64,000 nt of DNA from JBBQYD01 sp942493075 (GTDB taxonomy: Bacteria; Verrucomicrobiota; Verrucomicrobiia; Limisphaerales; UBA8199): the NCBI GenBank assembly GCA_942493075.1, contig OW818681.1:3968001-4032000 (forward strand), read 5' to 3'. The position numbers and the translations under genes are program-made. Within the stretch, counting starts at the first letter, position 1. Each line of letters begins with the position of its first letter. Positions 33,572-43,100 of this stretch are shown in pieces. The notes under the pieces are model-generated. The model ran no database searches and was not told where the DNA came from. It worked only from the letters and a program-made list of their open reading frames with translations.

Positions 33572-35023
33572 ATGGACCCGCAAGTGTTTGAATGCTCGTC
33601 CCGACAAACCCCGCTCAGCCTGATGTCCCAACCGGGCCTTGGGGATACCTTGGGGACTGTGCTTCTTACCGTTCCGGGAGCCGACGATTTCACCCCCCGG
33701 TATTCGCTGGTTGCGGCGAATCCATTTATGACCTTTTGTTCCCGTGGAGACCAATGTGAGGTCTGGAGGCAGGGTGGCAAACAGTTACGCCAGGGCAATC
33801 CTTGGGAGGTTCTATCAGGGCTTATGGAGCCACTCGTTCAACCTGGCAACCTCGCACTCCCCTTCCCTCTAGGCGGCTGCTTTGGCTTCTGGGGGTATGA
33901 ACTCAAACGATTCACCGAACCCAACCTTCGGCACCAGACCCATCCCCCGGGGCTGGAAAACACTCCTGATTGCCTCGTGTTTTTCATGGACTCCCTTGCG
34001 GTGTTCGATCACGTGGAAGCACGCACCTGGATCGTGGCGACCGGGCTGGGTGAGGACGGCACTCGCGATGGCAACCGCGCAGCGCAGCAGATGAGACTTT
34101 GGCGTGAGCGATTGAATCGTCCCGCGACCTTGCCCGTCCTCCCGCCGATTGCAGAATTGAGAAATGGTTTGTTGAGCTCCTCTTTTCCTCACGACTCGTT
34201 CGTAGCCGCTGTCCAACGTGCCCAAGCCTATATCCGCGCTGGGGACATTTACCAAGTGAATCTATCACAGCGGCTCAGCGCGCCGATGAACCAGACCGGT
34301 TGGGATTTTTACAGGCGCCTGACTGCCAACTCATCAGCCCCGTATTCGGGTTTCATCCACGGCGGGGCGTTTCAACTCGCATCCGCTTCTCCCGAGCTTT
34401 TCCTCCAAGGTCGGGGACGGACCATCCGAACACGTCCCATCAAGGGCACCAGGCCGCGATCGACTGATTCCGATCAGGATGCAGCATGGGCGCGGGAATT
34501 AATAGAAAGCCCCAAGGAAAACGCGGAGTTAGTGATGATCACTGATCTTTTGAGGAACGACACAGGTAAAGTGTGCAAATACGGATCGGTGAAAGTGAGA
34601 GAATTGGCTAAGCTTGAGAAATTCGCCCATGTGCAACATTTAGTCTCCACGGTGGAGGGGGAGTTGCTCGACCACATCTCGCATATACGAGCCCTGGAGT
34701 GCTGCTTTCCCGGTGGCAGCATCACAGGAGCTCCAAAGTGCCGAGCCATGGAGATCATCGATGAATTGGAGCCCGTGAGCCGTGGCACCTATACCGGAGC
34801 GATGGGCTATCTCGGCTTCAACGAACAAACCCAGTTAAGCATGATTATTCGAACCGCTCTATGCACAGAGGGGCATGTGTCGTTCCATACCGGGGCCGGG
34901 ATTGTGGCGGATTCCATGCCGGTTGCCGAGTATCATGAAACCTTGCACAAAGCGCGCGGATTCCTGGAAGCATTGGGCATTTCAAAAGAGGGTTTTCAGC
35001 GTTTGCTGACGCAAAACAGATGA
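33572..35023 (+). CDS. pabB: Aminodeoxychorismate synthase component I
   Basis: 483 residues from ATG 33572 (a GTG at 33557 would add 5). Chorismate-binding domain with 'YQVNLSQRLSAP', 'ASPELFLQ', 'RTRPIKGTRPR' (the PabB-type lysine near residue 291), 'DLLRNDTGKVC' and 'GGSITGAPKCRAMEIIDELEP'. The lysine distinguishes aminodeoxychorismate synthase from anthranilate synthase. It makes 4-amino-4-deoxychorismate for folate. The downstream lyase gene overlaps it by ATGA, which confirms the pathway. The glutaminase partner PabA is not in the window. Confidence 0.93.
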   Translation: MDPQVFECSSRQTPLSLMSQPGLGDTLGTVLLTVPGADDFTPRYSLVAANPFMTFCSRGDQCEVWRQGGKQLRQGNPWEVLSGLMEPLVQPGNLALPFPLGGCFGFWGYELKRFTEPNLRHQTHPPGLENTPDCLVFFMDSLAVFDHVEARTWIVATGLGEDGTRDGNRAAQQMRLWRERLNRPATLPVLPPIAELRNGLLSSSFPHDSFVAAVQRAQAYIRAGDIYQVNLSQRLSAPMNQTGWDFYRRLTANSSAPYSGFIHGGAFQLASASPELFLQGRGRTIRTRPIKGTRPRSTDSDQDAAWARELIESPKENAELVMITDLLRNDTGKVCKYGSVKVRELAKLEKFAHVQHLVSTVEGELLDHISHIRALECCFPGGSITGAPKCRAMEIIDELEPVSRGTYTGAMGYLGFNEQTQLSMIIRTALCTEGHVSFHTGAGIVADSMPVAEYHETLHKARGFLEALGISKEGFQRLLTQNR

Positions 35024-35898
35024 ACCAGATGATCGTTTACCTGAATGGCCATTGGATGCCTGCGGAACACGCTGTCATACCTGTGTTCGACCGCGGATTT
35101 CTGTATGGCGATGGGCTGTTTGAAACCATCCGCATCGCCAACGCTCGCCCCTTTCGCTGGGCAGCTCACTGGGCACGTCTCCAGGAGGGTGCAACCGCGC
35201 TCCGGCTGGCGTTACCGTTCGGATCCGAGAAGGCACGACAAATCGCTGATGAGATCATTCAACGCAACCAGTGCCCGGAAGGTGTTTTGCGGATCAACGT
35301 TTCCCGAGGCACCGGCCCACGAGGTTACAGCCCGCGCGGGTGCAACCGCCCTGCAATCTGTGTGTCGCTACACGCTCTGCCACCGTTGGACGCTTGCCAC
35401 CCTGTTCAATGGCGGCTAAAGACGGTTTCCGTCCGGCTTCCTGCCGGTGACATTTTGGGAGGCCTTAAAAGCGTAAACAAACTGCGCCAGGTGCTGGCGA
35501 AGGCAGAAGCCGAAGAAGCCGGAGCAGATGAGGCGGTCCTTCTGACCGCGTCAGGAATGATAGCGGAGGGAGCGGCGAGCAATCTATTCTGGTTTGAAGG
35601 GGCCACGCTGTGCACCCCTCCACTTGATTGCGGAATATTGCCGGGCATTACCCGGGGTGTGCTGCTGGAACTGTGGCGTGACCAGGGGTTAGCAGTAAGC
35701 GAGCATTCGGTTGAGGGGGCGAAAAGCACGGGATTAACCGGAGTATTCTGCACGCTAAGCTCTGTCGGCATGGCAGAGGCTGTTCAGTTCGATGGAGTCG
35801 ATTGCATGCGGTCTCAACACGTGGCAAAGCTGTATCGCGCCTACTTGGATCGGGTGCACCAGGAGGGTCCTGCTAGCAAAAATCCGGCCATTTCCTGA
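35020..35898 (+). CDS. pabC: Class IV aminotransferase, probably aminodeoxychorismate lyase
   Basis: 292 residues. PLP-binding lysine K150 in 'LKSVNKL', the 'FDRGFLYGDGLFETIR' N-terminal motif and 'EGAASNLFWFEG' and 'PGITRGVLLEL' match fold-type IV enzymes (PabC/IlvE/Dat). The 4-base overlap with pabB (ATGA at 35020) points to PabC, which releases p-aminobenzoate and pyruvate from aminodeoxychorismate. By sequence alone a branched-chain or D-amino acid aminotransferase cannot be fully excluded. Confidence 0.88.
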   Translation: MNQMIVYLNGHWMPAEHAVIPVFDRGFLYGDGLFETIRIANARPFRWAAHWARLQEGATALRLALPFGSEKARQIADEIIQRNQCPEGVLRINVSRGTGPRGYSPRGCNRPAICVSLHALPPLDACHPVQWRLKTVSVRLPAGDILGGLKSVNKLRQVLAKAEAEEAGADEAVLLTASGMIAEGAASNLFWFEGATLCTPPLDCGILPGITRGVLLELWRDQGLAVSEHSVEGAKSTGLTGVFCTLSSVGMAEAVQFDGVDCMRSQHVAKLYRAYLDRVHQEGPASKNPAIS

Positions 35899-35906
35899 AA
35901 TTTTAG

Positions 35907-35936
35907 TTGCAATAGGCTGCGGCAGTTGAATTTAAT
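35907..35936 (+). promoter_or_regulatory. Candidate promoter for the secretin operon
   Basis: TTGCAA (35907-35912) and TTTAAT (35931-35936), 18 bases apart, lie 28 bases before the secretin ATG. Weak sigma70-like match, by eye only. Confidence 0.25.
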
Positions 35937-35963
35937 AGGATAGTTCTTCGTCAAAACAAATCC

Positions 35964-38126
35964 ATGCTTTCAAGAACCGAGCTGACCATCAGGTGGAGAG
36001 CAGCGACGGCAACAGTGCTTTTGCTGCTCTGCTCACTGACTGCCTGCCGCAATACCCCCCCCAAGGAGGAGCCGGCTCCGCCACCGCCTCCAAAGGTAGC
36101 GTATCACCCGGACTACGATGTAGAGATCAAAGAAGTCATGGAACTTGCCCGGCAAGAGAAATGGGAAGAAGCCCAGGCCAAAGCCACCGAACTGCGCGCG
36201 CATGACCCCAATAACGCCATGCTCGAACGACTCCACAATTGGACCATGCAGGAGATGCAACGCCGCCGGGAAAAGGCGTTAGAGGATAAAATCCGTGAGA
36301 TCGATGCGAACAACTCTGTATTCAATCCTTCGGTACCCGACCTTCTGAAAGAAAAGAAAGATCGTGGCCTTCCTGCCAGCAAAGACATACGAGACACCAT
36401 TAGTCGGATTGAGAACTCGCCTTATATTCCTGAGTCCTATGGGAAAACTGTCCATGAAAAGGGCCCTCTTTTTGACTTGGACAGCACAAAAGGCAAGATG
36501 GCGAAGGTGCTTGAAAAACAAGTCTCCATTCACTTGGACAATGTTCCCCTGGAAACGATCCTGGTGAACCTTAGCCAAAACGCCGGGATCAACATTGTGG
36601 CTGACAAATCTGTGGCCGCCCTCAAGCAGATGTTGAGCGTGAATTTGGACAATGTCCGCCTGGATGAACTGTTGCGGTATGTCGGAAGGAATTACGATTT
36701 ACAGTTCCAGGTTGGGGATGAGCTGGTATGGGTGGTGGACGCCAAAGACCCGAAGCGCCTGATGGAAGAGACCCGGTTCTACCGGCTGAGAAAGGGGTTT
36801 GTGTTGCCGGCCCAGTTCGGGTCACAAGACGTGAATCGCTCGGTTGTGAGCGTGAACAACGTTGTCACAACCACGGAGCGAACGGATGTGAAACGGTTCG
36901 TGAACGACGAGGCTCCGGCAATACCCTCCATTGAGAGAGTGATCAAGGAACTATTCACCGGTTCCAAGTTCATGATTGATTATGAGAGGAACCTGGTAGT
37001 GGCGCGAGGCACGCCCGAGCAACTCCAAGTCATGGAGAAAATCCTGGAAGAGTTCGATCGCCCAATGCAACAGGTGCTCATTGAAGCGCGTTTTGTAACG
37101 ATTGCCAAACCTGCATTTCTGCGTTTGGGCGCGCTGTGGGAGACCGGGCGTTCGGTTTCCGCGGCACGCGTTCCTCAGGACTATACGGGCCTGGCCTCCA
37201 GCACCGACACCGGGAATCTGGGCATAGGCATCCAGGAAACCTTCACCAACGTACTAGGCCGCGCGAGCCTCAGCGCCACCATCAGCGCGTTGGAACAAAG
37301 CGGCGAAAGCCAAACGCTGAGCGCCCCGCGGCTCACGGTCCTGAACAATCGCCCGGCGACCATTTCCGACGGCAAAGTGCAATACTACTATGAGGAATAC
37401 GCGGTGAAAACGACGGTGCAGCAATATTACACCTCCTCGTCTTTTGTGCCTTCCGGCAAGCCGACAAAGATTACGGCTGGCGCTGAGCTGAACGTGCTGG
37501 CCAGCATCAGCGGAGATGGCCGCCATATTGTGCTGGCTCTCAATCCCGTGGTGAATACGGACGTTCAACTCGTGCGCTACGCCACATTGAGCGACGCCGA
37601 CCCGACGACGGGCAGGGTGATCAATAAGTTCGACATTAACCTGCCTCAATACCGCACTCAGGAGCTGGCCACCCGTATGGTGGTCAAATCCGGCGAAACG
37701 GTGGTCATGGGTGGGGTCCTGGAGCGCGAACGGAGCACTTATGTCGAGGCGGTTCCGGTGTTGGGGAACATCCCTGTAATCGGTGCACTATTCCGTCGGC
37801 GCACGGAAGTTGACAAGCCCCGCTACCTCCTGGTTTTCGTCACCGCCACGATCGTCAAGGATTCCGGTGAGTTTGTCAGCTACGATGAGGAGAGCACCAA
37901 TCTGCCGAACCTGACCTCGTCCAGAACTGGAAATCAGACCAACAAGCCGGTGGGGCCCCAAAGCATCACGGACACACCGGCCTCTAAGCCGGCTACGAAC
38001 GGGGCGCCGACAACCGCCATTTCGACGAACACGCCTTCGGCTGCCCCGGTTGGCGGAACAAACACTCCCGCTGCCACACCTGCACCGGCTCCGGCAGCAC
38101 CCCCGGCCAATCCCACGCCCAAGTGA
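35964..38126 (+). CDS. Secretin (GspD/PilQ-like), lipoprotein
   Basis: 720 residues. Signal peptide with a lipobox ending LTAC (Cys28), then a TPR-like helical region (about 55-110), N-domains ('VSIHLDNVPLETILVNLSQNAGINIVADKS' and 'KQMLSVNLDNVRLDELLRYVG', about 185-250), then the secretin beta-barrel core (about 360-610: 'QVLIEARFVTI', 'GESQTLSAPRLTVLNNRPA', 'VVKSGETVVMGGVLERE', 'VPVLGNIPVIGALFRRR'). The tail is rich in Pro/Ala/Thr/Asn. It forms the outer-membrane channel. The gene overlaps the next by GTGA. Architecture and operon resemble Akkermansia Amuc_1098, a resemblance I recall and have not aligned. Confidence 0.92.
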   Translation: MLSRTELTIRWRAATATVLLLLCSLTACRNTPPKEEPAPPPPPKVAYHPDYDVEIKEVMELARQEKWEEAQAKATELRAHDPNNAMLERLHNWTMQEMQRRREKALEDKIREIDANNSVFNPSVPDLLKEKKDRGLPASKDIRDTISRIENSPYIPESYGKTVHEKGPLFDLDSTKGKMAKVLEKQVSIHLDNVPLETILVNLSQNAGINIVADKSVAALKQMLSVNLDNVRLDELLRYVGRNYDLQFQVGDELVWVVDAKDPKRLMEETRFYRLRKGFVLPAQFGSQDVNRSVVSVNNVVTTTERTDVKRFVNDEAPAIPSIERVIKELFTGSKFMIDYERNLVVARGTPEQLQVMEKILEEFDRPMQQVLIEARFVTIAKPAFLRLGALWETGRSVSAARVPQDYTGLASSTDTGNLGIGIQETFTNVLGRASLSATISALEQSGESQTLSAPRLTVLNNRPATISDGKVQYYYEEYAVKTTVQQYYTSSSFVPSGKPTKITAGAELNVLASISGDGRHIVLALNPVVNTDVQLVRYATLSDADPTTGRVINKFDINLPQYRTQELATRMVVKSGETVVMGGVLERERSTYVEAVPVLGNIPVIGALFRRRTEVDKPRYLLVFVTATIVKDSGEFVSYDEESTNLPNLTSSRTGNQTNKPVGPQSITDTPASKPATNGAPTTAISTNTPSAAPVGGTNTPAATPAPAPAAPPANPTPK

Positions 38127-39991
38127 CGCGGCCATTCTCCAAAATAAAACTGGGATCTTTGGGAGCACCTATGCGCCGTGTGCTGGCAATTGATGCCGGC
38201 GCGCGGAACATCAAGCTGCTGCTTGCAGAAACCGACTTCGGTCGGCTTACGATCCTCAAGACTCAGTCAGTTGATGTAGTCACTGAGGGCCTGACGACGC
38301 CCGAGGAAAGCAAAGCCTACTTCAAGGCACTGCTGGAAGAATGGGGTTCTCCTCCTATCGCGCTGGTGCTTCCGCAGCACCTGTCCACTTCACATGTGAT
38401 TGATCTGCCGCAAGCACCTGATGCCGAGGTGGACAAGCTCATAGCCGATGAAGCGATCAAGCTCGGCGGAGTAAGCGAGAGTCGGATCATCTATGATTAT
38501 GTCCCGGCCTTTTCGCCAAAGAACGGACGCCAGCAGTTCTGGGTGACACTTGGGCAGGAAGGAGACATACGTGAACGCCTTGCCCGCATGGGGATTGAGG
38601 ATGAGCAAGTCTGCGAAGTCACAACGACCGCCAACGCTCTCATTAGTGCCTGTCGGACGGTCCAACCCTCCGCCGAACGGACAATCCTTGTTCACGTGGG
38701 GGCGCAGACCACCGTTGTCGTTATCGTAGTCTCCGGCCAGGGCGCTTTTGCCACGAGCTTTCAAATGGGTGGAGACTTCTTCACTCGCGCACTTGCCCGG
38801 CAATTACAGTGTCCTGAGGAAAAGGCGGAAACGATTCGCAACAGCCGCAACCTGTTCTCGGGCCCTGATGCTTCACCGGACTTCATTGCAGCAACCGAGG
38901 GGTGGATCACTGAGTTCGACCAGCAATTGAAGGACTGGTTCCGACTCAACGTCACCGGAGAAAACAAAACACAAGGATTGCGGGTACTGGCGGGGGGCGG
39001 CGGCTTCAGTCAGCCTGGTTTCCTGGAACATTTAAAGCAGCGCACCGGCCTGGAGATTCAACCATGGCCGGATACTGGCCCGAGGTCAGCCCCGGCTGGT
39101 TTTGAGGTCGCCTTTGGAGGAGCCTTACAGGCTCTGGGCTTGAGCGGGTCTTCTCCCTCACTATTGCCAGACGATTATCGGGCGGCATGGAAACGGCAAG
39201 TCGCCCAGCAACGGCTCGAATTGGTGTCGGTAGGAATGGCTTTTATCATTGTTCTGCTTTTGGGTTTTGGAATTTGGGGCAAGCTGAAACTGATAGAAAG
39301 CAAGCAGCAGATGCTCACCAAAATCAGCAGTGCACAGGGGCTGGTTGAATCGAATCAGCTTCTGAGAACTGAACTGGTTAGCGGCTATAACACGCTTCGG
39401 CCGGTTTTTGCCCAGGAGCAACACACGGTCGATACGCTGCGAACCCTTGCCCTGCTGCAGCAGTCGCGCAGCAATCGAGCCTACTGGTACGTTCTCCTGG
39501 CCGATCAGCTCAGTTATTTTAACTATGCCTCGACCGCAGCATCCACCAATAAGCCAGCTAAGACAAACGCTCCAGCCGGGCCTGAGCCTCTACGCATCAG
39601 CCTGGATTCACCAACTCTGACCGCCTACATCCCTGGAACGAATGCTACCCCTCCACGGTTGGGCTTCATTGCTGAGCTCACCATTCCGGAAGACGCAGAT
39701 GCGGCGCGCAAGACCCTTCGAGATTTGGTAGGCCAGCTCGATAAACAGCCAAATTTTAGCCGTGTTGACCTGCTTTCCGATGATCTTCGACGCAACCTGG
39801 CCGAGCCTAAAGTATTGATTCCAGACCGCCACTTCACGCTCGCGTTGGATCTCGCCAGAACCGAGTTCCTCTATCCTTTAGCACGCCCTGCCCCGCTGCC
39901 ATTACCCGTTCAAAATTCACGCTCGTCCTTGAAAAAAGGACCGGTTGCACCCGAGCCGGCGCGTTCCAAAACAGGAGGCAGCCGCCCATGA
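38123..39991 (+). CDS. GspL-like protein: PilM-type actin-fold domain fused to a PilN-like membrane part
   Basis: 622 residues from GTG 38123, which overlaps the secretin stop (GTGA); ATG 38171 is an alternative. N-terminal actin-like ATPase fold of the PilM type ('VLAIDAGARNIKLLL', 'VHVGAQTTVVVIV', 'LAGGGGFSQPGFLEHL', about 17-340), one membrane helix (about 368-390, 'VSVGMAFIIVLLLGFGIWGKL'), a short coiled coil and a periplasmic domain to about 585, with a Pro/Arg-rich end. PilM and PilN are separate in most pili, whereas GspL combines them as here. It links the cytoplasmic ATPase to the envelope. Overlaps the next gene by ATGA. Confidence 0.82.
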   Translation: MTRPFSKIKLGSLGAPMRRVLAIDAGARNIKLLLAETDFGRLTILKTQSVDVVTEGLTTPEESKAYFKALLEEWGSPPIALVLPQHLSTSHVIDLPQAPDAEVDKLIADEAIKLGGVSESRIIYDYVPAFSPKNGRQQFWVTLGQEGDIRERLARMGIEDEQVCEVTTTANALISACRTVQPSAERTILVHVGAQTTVVVIVVSGQGAFATSFQMGGDFFTRALARQLQCPEEKAETIRNSRNLFSGPDASPDFIAATEGWITEFDQQLKDWFRLNVTGENKTQGLRVLAGGGGFSQPGFLEHLKQRTGLEIQPWPDTGPRSAPAGFEVAFGGALQALGLSGSSPSLLPDDYRAAWKRQVAQQRLELVSVGMAFIIVLLLGFGIWGKLKLIESKQQMLTKISSAQGLVESNQLLRTELVSGYNTLRPVFAQEQHTVDTLRTLALLQQSRSNRAYWYVLLADQLSYFNYASTAASTNKPAKTNAPAGPEPLRISLDSPTLTAYIPGTNATPPRLGFIAELTIPEDADAARKTLRDLVGQLDKQPNFSRVDLLSDDLRRNLAEPKVLIPDRHFTLALDLARTEFLYPLARPAPLPLPVQNSRSSLKKGPVAPEPARSKTGGSRP

Positions 39992-40800
39992 AACTGCTCT
40001 TCCAGGAACACAAGCGTCGCAAGCTATTGCCGGTCCTCGTGGGCCTGCTGGCTGCTGCGATCTTCCTCGCTTACCTGCCGCTTGAACGGAAAGCGCGGAA
40101 CCTGGATGCACCCATCCAGCAGGCATGGAAGCAGCTCGCGATTTCGCTCGGACAGTCCAACACGCTAAGCATAAACTTCACCCAGCTCACCAACAATTTG
40201 GAGCAAACAAGGGAATCCGTTCAACTCTTCGAACTAACGAAGAAAGAGGCATTGCGGCGGATCGAATTGCCGCCAGGTCTGCTCACGAAGCTGCATGCGC
40301 CATTCCAACTGGTGGATTACGAAAATGAACGCGGAAAAGAGCTGGATGAGTTAGCGGTGCTGGCGAAGAAAGCTGGCGTAGCGGTCGATCCACCGGTTTA
40401 CGCAGGTTTTCCCGCACATACTACTGAGGTTCTTCAACCTTCGCTGCTGTGGGCCGAACTTGCTATGGTGGATGGGTTGCTCAGGACCGCCATCGACTGC
40501 CGGGTGCAGGCGCTGCACCACCTGGAGGTCCAATCCTCGCCCGCAGTGGTGGGTGGCACTGCTGGAATTCTGAGTGAAATCCCCATTCTCTTTGAGTTCA
40601 CCGGATCTGTGAGCAATGTAATGAGCGTCCTGCAGAGCCTGCCCTTGAGAGCCGATGAACTGAAGGGAGCAGGCCTCCCCGGAGGAATGGAGCGGCCTCC
40701 GTTGTTCATTGACCGGATTCTGATGAAGAAGCAAACGCCTGAAAAGGTGGATGAGGTTCGCGTGCTGGTGCGGGTAGTTGGTTTTGTATTCCAGGAGTAA
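39988..40800 (+). CDS. PilO/GspM-like inner-membrane protein (Amuc_1100-like position)
   Basis: 270 residues. Basic N-terminus, one membrane helix (about 16-32), a coiled-coil stretch (about 40-90) and a periplasmic alpha/beta domain to the end. This is the layout of PilO/GspM and of Akkermansia Amuc_1100, which occupies a similar place in a secretin cluster. Sequence identity was not tested, so this is an architectural assignment. It starts by ATGA overlap with the GspL-like gene and ends 4 bases before the PilP-like start codon. Confidence 0.7.
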   Translation: MKLLFQEHKRRKLLPVLVGLLAAAIFLAYLPLERKARNLDAPIQQAWKQLAISLGQSNTLSINFTQLTNNLEQTRESVQLFELTKKEALRRIELPPGLLTKLHAPFQLVDYENERGKELDELAVLAKKAGVAVDPPVYAGFPAHTTEVLQPSLLWAELAMVDGLLRTAIDCRVQALHHLEVQSSPAVVGGTAGILSEIPILFEFTGSVSNVMSVLQSLPLRADELKGAGLPGGMERPPLFIDRILMKKQTPEKVDEVRVLVRVVGFVFQE

Positions 40801-40804
40801 GCTA

Positions 40805-41338
40805 ATGCCGGATGTGGTATCACAAACGTTGCGGAACCGCTGGGTTGTCTATGGACTCCACGGCGGTTTGTGGCTGCTCTTGTATCTGGTAGTTGTGAAC
40901 CTGGGTGGCCAACCGCCTGGCTTTCAGGATGCCGCCACTCGTGTGCCGAATCAGCAACCCCTTCCACCATTGACGCAACTGGCTGGCCTCTTTGCAGCAA
41001 CGAACAGTCCTACGAACCGGTTCCAGGACGTCACATTGATGAACCCTTTCGTTACACGGCATTTTGTCCCCGCCCCCGCCCCTGCCCCTCCGCCGCCTCC
41101 TACCACGCGAAAGATAGAACTGACATATCTTGGGTTCTATCAGGCTGAGGGAGGACAGCAGCAGACAATGATTCAACTCACGAACAGCTTCCTGGTTACC
41201 CCCATCGGAGGCAAGGTGGTCAGCAATCTCTTTGTCAGCACCGTCACGATGCAAAGCCTTACCTTGACCAATACTCTGGCTCAAACGAATGTGCTTCCCG
41301 TAAATGTTAAGAAGATCGTGGAGGTGCCTCTGCAATGA
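40805..41338 (+). CDS. PilP/GspC-like protein
   Basis: 177 residues from ATG 40805; an AGGAG at 40793-40797, 7 bases upstream within the end of the previous gene, decides the start against a TTG at 40778. One membrane helix (about 15-33), a spacer, a proline-rich linker (PAPAPAPPPPP near residue 90) and a C-terminal beta domain ('KIELTYLGFYQ..QQQTMIQLTNSFLVTPIGGKV') like the HR/PilP domain that contacts the secretin. Function by position and architecture. The end overlaps the ATPase start by ATGA. Confidence 0.7.
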   Translation: MPDVVSQTLRNRWVVYGLHGGLWLLLYLVVVNLGGQPPGFQDAATRVPNQQPLPPLTQLAGLFAATNSPTNRFQDVTLMNPFVTRHFVPAPAPAPPPPPTTRKIELTYLGFYQAEGGQQQTMIQLTNSFLVTPIGGKVVSNLFVSTVTMQSLTLTNTLAQTNVLPVNVKKIVEVPLQ

Positions 41339-43098
41339 CAGCCGCGACTAAAACCTCGGAAAAAGACACTGGAGATGTGTTGCTGGAGCAAGGCAAGATT
41401 AACGCCGCCCAACTGGAGCAGGTTCGCCGGCGCCAGAAGCGCCTAAGTGTTCCACAACACAGGGCTATTCTGGACCTGAATTTCGCCTCCGAGCAGGATA
41501 CATGGCGGGCGCTGGCACAGGTGCACCAGCTTGAATTCCATGATCCTTCGACTCTCGAACTGAAGCGAGAAACACTGGAGCTGGTGCCAATCAAATTTGT
41601 CTTTCATTACCGGCTCCTTCCCCTCGGTCTTGAAGATGACACTCTGATCCTCGCCTTCAGCGAGCCCCCCAGGCAGATGGAACTCGGCAACCTGCGCCTG
41701 CTGCTCAACAAACGCTTCAAGGTGGTACTCTCCACACCCAGCGCCATCCACGCGATCATTAAGAAGAACTTCGGCCTCGGCGCTGAAACCATCCAGCGTC
41801 TGCGTGAAGAGCGTGGCGGCGGGGATATCAGCCAGGAAATTGTCTTCGACGTTCAGGGCAAAGAAAACGATTCTGCCCTGGAAGCGACCGTTTCGGCATT
41901 CGTCGATCAGTTGTTGCAGGAAGCTCTGCGCCTGCATGCAACGGACATCCATATTGAACCGTATACGAACCACATCCGGCTTCGTTACAGAGTGGACGGC
42001 ATTCTTGAGTCTGTTCCCGTGCCCGCAGATATGCGGCACCTCTATTCCGCTGTCATCTCCCGGTTGAAAATCATGGCAGGCCTGAATATCGCGGAGAAAC
42101 GGCTGCCGCACGATGGCCGTATCGCGATGAAAACTGGCGAGGAAGAATACGACTTGCGGGTATCAGTCGTGCCCACGAAGCACGGAGAGGCCATCAACCT
42201 GCGCATTCTTGGGCGTCAGAGCCTCTTCCTGGACCTCTCCCAACTCGGCATGGAACCGGCCCAGGAATCCGTTTTCCAGCAGTTGACCCAACTGCCCCAA
42301 GGCATGGTCCTGCTGACGGGGCCGACAGGCAGCGGCAAGACTACTACACTTTACACGGCGCTGGCTCAGGCCAATGACGAGGGCCGCAAGATCATCACAT
42401 TTGAAGATCCCATCGAGTATCAACTGGAAGGCGTGGTACAAATCCAGGTGCGCGAGCAAATCGGGCTCACCTTTGCAGCCGGTCTTCGCTCTGTCTTGCG
42501 TCACGACCCGGATGTCGTGCTGGTTGGCGAGATCCGCGATTATGAAACCGCTGAAATTGCAGTGCGCGCAGCCCAAACCGGCCACCTGGTTTTCTCTACG
42601 CTTCACACCAATGACAGCGTTAGCGCGGTCACCCGGCTCCTGGAGATGCGGATCGAACCTTATCTGATTGCTTCCTCGCTCGTCTGCAGCATCTCCCAGC
42701 GCTTGGCTCGACGGATTTGCCGCCATTGTGCGCGCGAAGATACGGCCATACTGCCAGGGATCAGGGAGGAAATGGCCCAGGCGCTACGGATAGCTCCCGA
42801 GGAGGTGCGGGCATGGCGCGGCACAGGCTGCGTTGAGTGCAACCAAAAAGGCCATCGTGGCCGCGTAGCTGTCTATGAATTCTTCCTGCTCAACCAACAG
42901 ATCGCTGACCTGATTGAGCCAGGTCTAAAGACCGGCCATCTTCGGGATGAAGCCCGGAAAGTGGGCTGGCGTTCCTTGCGTGAAATGGGCTGGAGCAAAG
43001 TCCAGAAAGGCCTGATCCCCATTTCTGAACAGGAACGCTGGACACGTATTCTTGACCCGGCCAGTGCGTTCAAACTTCAGGCAACAGCGAATGTTTGA
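41335..43098 (+). CDS. GspE/PilB-type assembly ATPase
   Basis: 587 residues. N-terminal GspE_N/MshEN-like domain (about 10-150), then the secretion ATPase core with Walker A GPTGSGKTT (near residue 330), Asp box 'EDPIEYQLEGVVQIQV', Walker B 'DPDVVLVGEIRD' and His box 'GHLVFSTLHTNDS'. A tetracysteine zinc site (CRHC near residue 462 and CVEC near 500) is typical of GspE and PilB. It powers pseudopilus or pilus extension. Last gene of the five-gene overlapping operon; no GspF/PilC platform gene follows in the window. Confidence 0.95.
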   Translation: MTAATKTSEKDTGDVLLEQGKINAAQLEQVRRRQKRLSVPQHRAILDLNFASEQDTWRALAQVHQLEFHDPSTLELKRETLELVPIKFVFHYRLLPLGLEDDTLILAFSEPPRQMELGNLRLLLNKRFKVVLSTPSAIHAIIKKNFGLGAETIQRLREERGGGDISQEIVFDVQGKENDSALEATVSAFVDQLLQEALRLHATDIHIEPYTNHIRLRYRVDGILESVPVPADMRHLYSAVISRLKIMAGLNIAEKRLPHDGRIAMKTGEEEYDLRVSVVPTKHGEAINLRILGRQSLFLDLSQLGMEPAQESVFQQLTQLPQGMVLLTGPTGSGKTTTLYTALAQANDEGRKIITFEDPIEYQLEGVVQIQVREQIGLTFAAGLRSVLRHDPDVVLVGEIRDYETAEIAVRAAQTGHLVFSTLHTNDSVSAVTRLLEMRIEPYLIASSLVCSISQRLARRICRHCAREDTAILPGIREEMAQALRIAPEEVRAWRGTGCVECNQKGHRGRVAVYEFFLLNQQIADLIEPGLKTGHLRDEARKVGWRSLREMGWSKVQKGLIPISEQERWTRILDPASAFKLQATANV

Positions 43099-43100
43099 GC

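Noticed and set aside
39161..39424. Minus-strand open frame within the GspL-like gene
   Set aside because: Overlaps the membrane helix region of a well-supported plus-strand gene; antisense shadow.
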